From: Actinomyces sp. B33
GTDB lineage: Bacteria; Actinomycetota; Actinomycetes; Actinomycetales; Actinomycetaceae
NCBI RefSeq assembly: GCF_028437565.1
Contig: NZ_JAMRYR010000001.1
Location: 124,001-188,000 of the forward strand
Length of the DNA: 64,000 nucleotides
Reading direction: 5' to 3'
The notes beneath the pieces were generated by a model. That model made no database searches and had not been told where the DNA came from. It saw nothing but the letters and a program-made list of their open reading frames with translations. Positions 59,193-64,000 of this stretch are shown piece after piece; positions within the stretch are counted from its first letter, which is position 1, and every line of letters begins with the position of its first letter. The translations under genes were made by a program, and so were the position numbers.

Positions 59193-60668
59193 TTATTCCC
59201 CGCCCCTCCACCCCCCGTCCACGGCCCCAGACGCACGGCCTCCCGGGTCGCGCGCGTCCCCCGCATCGCCCCTCGTCGACCGATGGGCGCCCGACCCCGA
59301 CGCCTCCGAGGACTCCCCACCGCCCCCGACCGCACGCCTCTTCGCCGCGCGCATCGACTCCCACCGGGCGAGCCGCTCGGCGATCGGGGCCTCCATCCCG
59401 TTGCGGGTCGGCTCGTAGATCCGCCCGGGCGACACGCCCTCGGGGAAGTAGTCGGCGCCGGAGAACCCATCGGCCAGATCCGGGTCGTACTGGTACCCGG
59501 CCCCATAGCCGAGATCCTTCATCAGGCGCGTCGGCGCATTGAGAATGTGGGCCGGCGGCATGAGCGAACCCGTCCGCCGGGCGAGCCGCCACGCCCGATT
59601 GAACGAGCGGTAGACGCTAATCGACTTCGGGGCCGTCGCCAGGTGGACGACGGCCTGGGCGATGGCGATCTCCCCCTCGGGAGAGCCGAGGCGCTCGTAG
59701 GCGTCCCACGCGTCCAGGGCCGCGCGCAGCGCCGTCGGATCCGCCAGGCCGACGTCCTCGGAGGCGAATCTGACGAGCCTGCGCGCGACGTACAGCGGAT
59801 CCTCGCCGCCGATGAGCATCCGCGAGAGCCAGTAGAGCGCGGCGTCCGGATCCGACCCCCGCATCGACTTGTGGAGCGCGGAGATCAGGTTGTAGTGCTC
59901 CTCGCTCGATTTGTCGTACAGGGGGGAGCGCGAGGCCACGACCTCGGCGAGAGACTCTGGGCCCAGCGGGGCCGTGGGATCCGCGGTGGCGAGGACCTGC
60001 TCGACGAGCCCCAGGAGGTAGCGCCCGTCGCCGTCGCTCATCGAGACGAGCGCCCGGCGCGCCGCAGCGGTGACCGGCAACTCTCGCCCGGTGAGCGCCT
60101 CCGCCCTGCGGATCAGCATCCCGAGGGCCTCCTCGTCGAGACGGCGCAGGACGAGGACCTGGCAGCGCGACAGGAGCGCCCCGTTCAGTTCGAAAGACGG
60201 GTTCTCCGTCGTCGCGCCGACGAGGACCACCGTCCCGTCCTCGACGTACGGGAGGAACGCGTCCTGCTGCGCCCGGTTGAAGCGGTGGATCTCATCGACG
60301 AAGAGCAAGGTCCCCTGACCGACCAGTCTGCGCCGAGCCGCCTGCGCGAACACCCGTCGCAGGTCCGCCACCCCCGAGAACGTCGCCGACACCTGCTCGA
60401 AGACGAGGCCCGTGCGCTCGGCCAGCAGACGGGCGATCGTCGTCTTCCCGCACCCGGGCGGCCCCCACAGGACGATCGACGACAGCCTCCGCGCCTCGAC
60501 CATCCGCCCCAGCGGGGCGTCGGCCGCCAGGACATGCCCCTGACCGACGACCTCGTCGAGCGAGCGCGGACGCAGCCGATCGGCCAGCGGTCGCGTCGTG
60601 TCGTCGAACCCGTGTCCATCCTCCGCCGCCGCGTCGAAGAGCGACGGCCCCTCGGGCGCTGTCCCCAT
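59193..60668 (-). CDS. rarA: Replication-associated recombination ATPase RarA
   Basis: A 491-residue AAA+ protein of the RarA/MgsA/WRNIP1 family acting at stalled forks. Walker A is LWGPPGCGKTTIARLLAERT, Walker B LLFVDEIHRFNRAQQD, the sensor ATTENPSFELN, and the tetramerisation domain ends ARLERW-like (IAERLARWESMRA). I chose the ATG at 60668 after GGAGAGGGG. A 30-residue Gly/Ser-rich C-terminal tail follows. It ends only 15 bases before the HAIR element, so read-through into dnaK is possible. Confidence 0.95.
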   Translation of the reverse strand: MGTAPEGPSLFDAAAEDGHGFDDTTRPLADRLRPRSLDEVVGQGHVLAADAPLGRMVEARRLSSIVLWGPPGCGKTTIARLLAERTGLVFEQVSATFSGVADLRRVFAQAARRRLVGQGTLLFVDEIHRFNRAQQDAFLPYVEDGTVVLVGATTENPSFELNGALLSRCQVLVLRRLDEEALGMLIRRAEALTGRELPVTAAARRALVSMSDGDGRYLLGLVEQVLATADPTAPLGPESLAEVVASRSPLYDKSSEEHYNLISALHKSMRGSDPDAALYWLSRMLIGGEDPLYVARRLVRFASEDVGLADPTALRAALDAWDAYERLGSPEGEIAIAQAVVHLATAPKSISVYRSFNRAWRLARRTGSLMPPAHILNAPTRLMKDLGYGAGYQYDPDLADGFSGADYFPEGVSPGRIYEPTRNGMEAPIAERLARWESMRAAKRRAVGGGGESSEASGSGAHRSTRGDAGDARDPGGRASGAVDGGWRGGE

Positions 60669-60785
60669 GACGACCCCTCTCCCATCGAAAAGCCCTACAC
60701 CGATCCTCGCAGGACCCATACGCATCTGCGTCCCCTCCCGCGCACCCGAACCGTCCAGCGCCCGGCGATCTGCGACGATATCCCC

Positions 60786-61949
60786 ATGCACTGCGAGCAC
60801 TGGGACCGTCGGGCCTGCCCCTCCTGCACCCGCATCGACACCCCCTACCCCGACCAGCTCGCCGCCAAGCAGGCCCGCGTCGCCGCCCTCCTCGACCCGC
60901 TCGGATCCGACGGGATCCACTGGCTGCCCGCCTGCCCCTCGGCGCAAACAGGATTCCGCACGAGCGCCAAACTCGTCGTCGGCGGCACCCGGCGCCGCCC
61001 GACCCTCGGCATCCTCGGAGCCGACCGGCGCGGCGTCGACCTGCCCGGCTGCCCGATCCAGCACCCGGCGATCAACGCCGCCGCCCCCGGCCTCAAAAGA
61101 CTGATCCGCGCCGCGCGCCTCGACCCCTACGACGTGCCCACCAGACGCGGCGAGCTCAAGAGCGTCCTCATCACCGTCGGCGCCGACGAGCGCCTCATGC
61201 TCCGCTTCGTCCTGCGCAGCCGCGAGAAGGTCCCCGACCTGCGGCGCGCCCTCCCCCTCCTGCGCGACCTCGTGCCCGCCGCCGACATCGTCACCGCCAA
61301 CATCCACCCCGCCCACGAGGCCGTCCTCGAAGGCCCCGACGAGATCGTCCTGACCTCCCGGCGCACCCTCCCCCTGAACGTCGGCGACGCGCGACTGATG
61401 CTCGGGCCCGGAAGCTTCGCCCAGACCAACACCCGCGTCGCCTCCGCCCTCTACCGCCAGGCCGCCGCCTGGGCCGCGCTCCCCCTCGGCGCGTCCGAAC
61501 GCGCCCCAAGGACCCTGTGGGACCTCTACTGCGGGGTCGGCGGCTTCGCCCTCCACGCCGCCGGCGCCGGCCTCGAAGAGGTCACCGGCGTCGAGGTGTC
61601 CGAAAGCGCCATCGCCTCGGCGATCGCCGCCGCGAAAAACCTCGGACTACCGCGATCCCGCGCGCGCTTCATCGCCGCCGACGCCACCGCCTGGGCCCGC
61701 GACCAGGACCCCCGATCCGCCCCCGACGTCCTCGTCGTCAACCCGCCCCGACGCGGGATCGGCGCCGACCTCGCCGGATGGATCGACCGGTCCGGAATCC
61801 CCCGCGTCGTCTACTCGTCGTGCAACCCGCAGACCCTGGCGCGCGACCTCGAATCGATGGGGGCCTACGCGATCCGGGCCGCCCGCGTCTTCGACATGTT
61901 CCCCCACACCAACCACGTCGAAGCCGCCTGCCTCCTCGAACACCGCTGA
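60786..61949 (+). CDS. rlmC: RlmC-like 23S rRNA (uracil-C5) methyltransferase
   Basis: A 387-residue SAM-dependent RNA methyltransferase of the TrmA/RumB group. Cys residues at 3, 11 and 14 (MHCEHWDRRACPSC) plus a fourth in LPGCPIQH fit the [4Fe-4S] cluster of RlmC/RlmD. The methyltransferase core shows LWDLYCGVGGFALHAA, VVNPPRRGIG and the catalytic Cys in VVYSSCNPQTLARDL. It has no TRAM domain, which favours RlmC over RlmD. The ATG at 60786 has GACGAT ending 6 bases upstream. Confidence 0.88.
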   Translation: MHCEHWDRRACPSCTRIDTPYPDQLAAKQARVAALLDPLGSDGIHWLPACPSAQTGFRTSAKLVVGGTRRRPTLGILGADRRGVDLPGCPIQHPAINAAAPGLKRLIRAARLDPYDVPTRRGELKSVLITVGADERLMLRFVLRSREKVPDLRRALPLLRDLVPAADIVTANIHPAHEAVLEGPDEIVLTSRRTLPLNVGDARLMLGPGSFAQTNTRVASALYRQAAAWAALPLGASERAPRTLWDLYCGVGGFALHAAGAGLEEVTGVEVSESAIASAIAAAKNLGLPRSRARFIAADATAWARDQDPRSAPDVLVVNPPRRGIGADLAGWIDRSGIPRVVYSSCNPQTLARDLESMGAYAIRAARVFDMFPHTNHVEAACLLEHR

Positions 61950-62024
61950 CCGGCCCCGCCCCCTCACAGCCCTCCCACAGGAGCGCCATACCCCGCCCAC
62001 GCCGACGCCCGCGATCGTGGGACC

Positions 62025-62501
62025 ATGACGACGCGCCCGACCAATACGCTCACGGCCCTGGCCGCGCCCGTGGCGACCCAGATCCGCTACCTCGCCTCCT
62101 CGCTGTCCTCCACGGCCGTCGACCAGACCCTCCTCCTCGCGCTCAACGCCGCCGTCGGCGGGCTCCTCGCCCCCGTCGTCGTCTCCCGCACGGCCTCGTG
62201 CGCCGTCAACTACCTGCTCAACCGCCGGGTGTTCGCCTCCCACGGGCCCCTCCTGAGGACCGCCGCGCGCTACGCCGCCTGGCAGACGGCGATCATGCTC
62301 GCCTCCTACGCCGTCCTGAGCGCCCTGACCTCGGCCGGCGTTCCCGTCTGGATCGCCTCCGCCCTTGCCGGGACCTCGCTCTTCCCCGTCAACTACCTCG
62401 GGCAGCGCACCCTCGTATTCGGCCGCGTCCAATGGGCCGCCCGCGTCCTCGACGCCCTCCCCCGCCCGCGCGCGCCCCGCGCCCCCGCCGTCTCCGCCTG
62501 A
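62025..62501 (+). CDS. GtrA-family membrane protein
   Basis: A 158-residue protein with four hydrophobic segments and the conserved family core QIRYLASSLSSTAVDQTLLL and AVNYLLNRRVF...FPVNYLGQRTLVF. GtrA proteins are proposed to flip polyprenyl-linked glucose across the membrane. The matching glycosyltransferase is not beside it. The ATG at 62025 has GATCGT ending 6 bases upstream. Confidence 0.9.
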   Translation: MTTRPTNTLTALAAPVATQIRYLASSLSSTAVDQTLLLALNAAVGGLLAPVVVSRTASCAVNYLLNRRVFASHGPLLRTAARYAAWQTAIMLASYAVLSALTSAGVPVWIASALAGTSLFPVNYLGQRTLVFGRVQWAARVLDALPRPRAPRAPAVSA

Positions 62502-62584
62502 CGCGCGCGCCCCGCGCCACCTAAACTGGTGGAGACGCGCGTCGCGTCCGCGCATCTTCGCACCCCACCGCCGCGGGAGGCACC

Positions 62585-63445
62585 ATGACGAGGAACTACC
62601 GATCCCAGCTCACCGGCCTCTTCGGAGACCCCGTCGACGACAACCCCACGGGGATCATGGAGGAGGCCGGGTACGCCGCCCGCGGCCTCGACTACCGCTA
62701 CGTGACGATGAAGGTCTCCCGCGAGGACCTGCCCGACGCGATCCGGGCCCTGCGCGCCCTGAACTTCCGGGGCGTCAACCTGACGATGCCCCACAAGATC
62801 GACGTCCTCCCCCTCCTCGACGAGCTCTCCGCGGCCGCCCGCATCATCGGCGCCGCCAACACCGTCATCGTCGAGGACGACGGGCGCCTCATCGGGGAGA
62901 ACACCGACGGGAAGGGCTTCGTCGAGGCCCTGGCCCGCGCCGGCATCGGCCTCGACGGCGCCCGCGTGACGATCCTCGGGGCCGGGGGCGCCGCCCGGGC
63001 CATCGGCGTCGAATGCGCCCTGGCCGGGGCCTCCTCACTCACCGTCATCAACCGGACCGTCGCCCGCGCCCACGACCTCGCCGACCTCATCGACTCGCAG
63101 ACCCCCGCCTCGGCCGACGCCTCTGCGTGGACCCCCGGGATCGGCGTCCCCGAGGGGACCGACGTCCTCATCAACGCGACCTCGATCGGCTTCTCCCCCG
63201 ACTCCGACGCCCGCCCCGACATCGACTACTCGACGATCGTCCCGGGCATGATCGTCTCCGACGTCGTCTTCAGCCCCGCGCGCACCCGATTCCTCCAGGC
63301 CGCCGACGAACGGGGCGCCACGACGATCACCGGCCTGGGGATGCTCGCCTGCCAGGGCGCCCGCAACTTCACCCTGTGGACCGGCGTCGACGCCCCCCTC
63401 GACGTCCTCGAGGCTGCCCTCGCCGCGGAGCTCGCGCGGGAGTGA
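62585..63445 (+). CDS. aroE: Shikimate dehydrogenase family protein
   Basis: A 286-residue oxidoreductase: N-terminal shikimate-binding domain (LTGLFGDPV; FRGVNLTMPHKIDVLPLLDE with the catalytic Lys and Asp), AANTVIVEDD, GENTDGKGF, and the NADP-binding VTILGAGGAARAIGVECALAGA followed by NRT. It reduces 3-dehydroshikimate or, in the YdiB-type, quinate. The later part (TDVLINATSIGFSPD; LGMLACQGARNF) fits either. It stands alone with GGGAGG before the ATG, so the side pathway cannot be told. Confidence 0.88.
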   Translation: MTRNYRSQLTGLFGDPVDDNPTGIMEEAGYAARGLDYRYVTMKVSREDLPDAIRALRALNFRGVNLTMPHKIDVLPLLDELSAAARIIGAANTVIVEDDGRLIGENTDGKGFVEALARAGIGLDGARVTILGAGGAARAIGVECALAGASSLTVINRTVARAHDLADLIDSQTPASADASAWTPGIGVPEGTDVLINATSIGFSPDSDARPDIDYSTIVPGMIVSDVVFSPARTRFLQAADERGATTITGLGMLACQGARNFTLWTGVDAPLDVLEAALAAELARE

Positions 63446-63612
63446 CGCGGCCGATTCCCGACGCCCCACCGACTGGACCATCGACGCCCGACGCCCGGAG
63501 AGCCTCCTGAGGCGCGCCGGGCGCGGCCGCGCCGAGGGCCGGGCCGGTCGCCCGTAGACTCGGCGCGTACCCGCGCCCGAGCAGGGCGCGCCCCGCGACC
63601 CGAGGAGGCCCA

Positions 63613-64000
63613 GTGGCCGTTGAACTCCTGACCGGATCGACCCCCGAGCTCGTCGACGCGATGGGGCGCCTGATCCCCCAGCTCTCGCGCTCCGCCGCGC
63701 CCCTGGACGCCGCCGCGTGCACGAGGCTCGTCGCCCAGCCGGGCGTCCACCTGTTCGTCTTCCGCCCCGACGAGGCCGACGAGTCGGGGCGGCGCCCGAT
63801 CCTCGGGATGCTCTCCCTGGCCGTCTTCGAGATCCCGACGGGCGTGCGCGCATGGGTCGAGGACGTCGTCGTCGACGAGGCCGCTCGGGGCCACGGCGCC
63901 GGCCAGGCCCTCGTCCAGGCGGCTTTGGCCCACGCCCGCTCCGTCGGGGCCCGGACCGTCGACCTGACGAGCCGGCCGTCGCGCGAGGCCGCCAACCGCC
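63613..64000 (+). CDS. GNAT-family N-acetyltransferase, cut by window edge
   Basis: Starts with GTG after GAGGAGG and continues beyond the window; 129 residues are visible. The acetyl-CoA-binding segment VEDVVVDEAARGHGAGQALVQ (motif A, R/QxxGxG/A) is present and followed by a helix, so it is a GNAT acetyltransferase. The substrate is unknown. Confidence 0.85.
   Translation, partial: MAVELLTGSTPELVDAMGRLIPQLSRSAAPLDAAACTRLVAQPGVHLFVFRPDEADESGRRPILGMLSLAVFEIPTGVRAWVEDVVVDEAARGHGAGQALVQAALAHARSVGARTVDLTSRPSREAANR

Overview
This window is very GC-rich and gene-dense. Its gene content points to a high-GC Gram-positive actinobacterium, most likely of the Actinomycetaceae (Actinomyces/Schaalia-like; inferred from content, not from a search). 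The main clues are an HspR-type dnaK-grpE-dnaJ-hspR operon with HAIR operators, a groEL with two CIRCE boxes, the GatD/MurT lipid II amidation pair, a WXG100 protein, a surface protein with an LAKTG sortase signal, and many genes whose -10 hexamer lies 6 bp before the start codon (leaderless style).

Layout. 1-0.54 kb: an unrecognised gene cut by the window edge. 1.0-6.3 kb: a minus-strand run ydbS-like, ydbT-like, DUF2520 reductase, panC, panD and a 3-methyladenine glycosylase. 6.4-10.1 kb: a two-component system, a degenerate HD-like protein and a WXG100 protein. 10.2-14.9 kb: groEL, a LytR_C protein, ung, tRNA-Thr(UGU) and a DsbA-like protein. 14.9-20.6 kb: a membrane serine/threonine kinase, a stand-alone MsiK/UgpC-type ATPase, a DUF4032 protein and a glycerophosphodiesterase. 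20.7-24.7 kb: a small ribbon-helix-helix toxin-antitoxin-like pair and two unknown membrane proteins. 25.1-28.7 kb: class II aldolase, a TrmH-type methyltransferase, a PH-domain protein, an internally deleted IS5-like remnant and a HAD phosphatase.

28.8-36.0 kb is a visibly less GC-rich catabolic island: nucleoside hydrolase, two CUT1 sugar permeases, a solute-binding lipoprotein, ribokinase, a divergent LacI regulator and a secreted beta-propeller glycosidase-like protein. Two copies of the palindrome TCTACACGTGTAGA, one in front of each transcription unit, suggest one regulon. The island has no ATPase of its own, so the MsiK-like ATPase at 17.2 kb is the obvious candidate to energise it.

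36.0-45 kb: pyrE, a DUF559 protein bracketed by two 76-bp hairpin repeats, an SDR dehydrogenase, a very large polytopic membrane protein, a surface protein whose reading frame is broken by a run of ten G in its signal peptide (a likely phase switch) and which carries two almost identical 309-bp repeats, and exonuclease III. 44.6-54.7 kb: serine hydrolase and TetR regulator, clpB, two YbjN paralogues, two membrane proteins and gatD-murT. 55-64 kb: hspR, dnaJ, grpE, dnaK, rarA, an RlmC-like rRNA methyltransferase, GtrA, a shikimate dehydrogenase homologue and a GNAT acetyltransferase cut by the right edge.

The stress circuits are well defined. HrcA (encoded elsewhere) should act on groEL through CIRCE, and HspR should act on its own operon and on clpB through HAIR.
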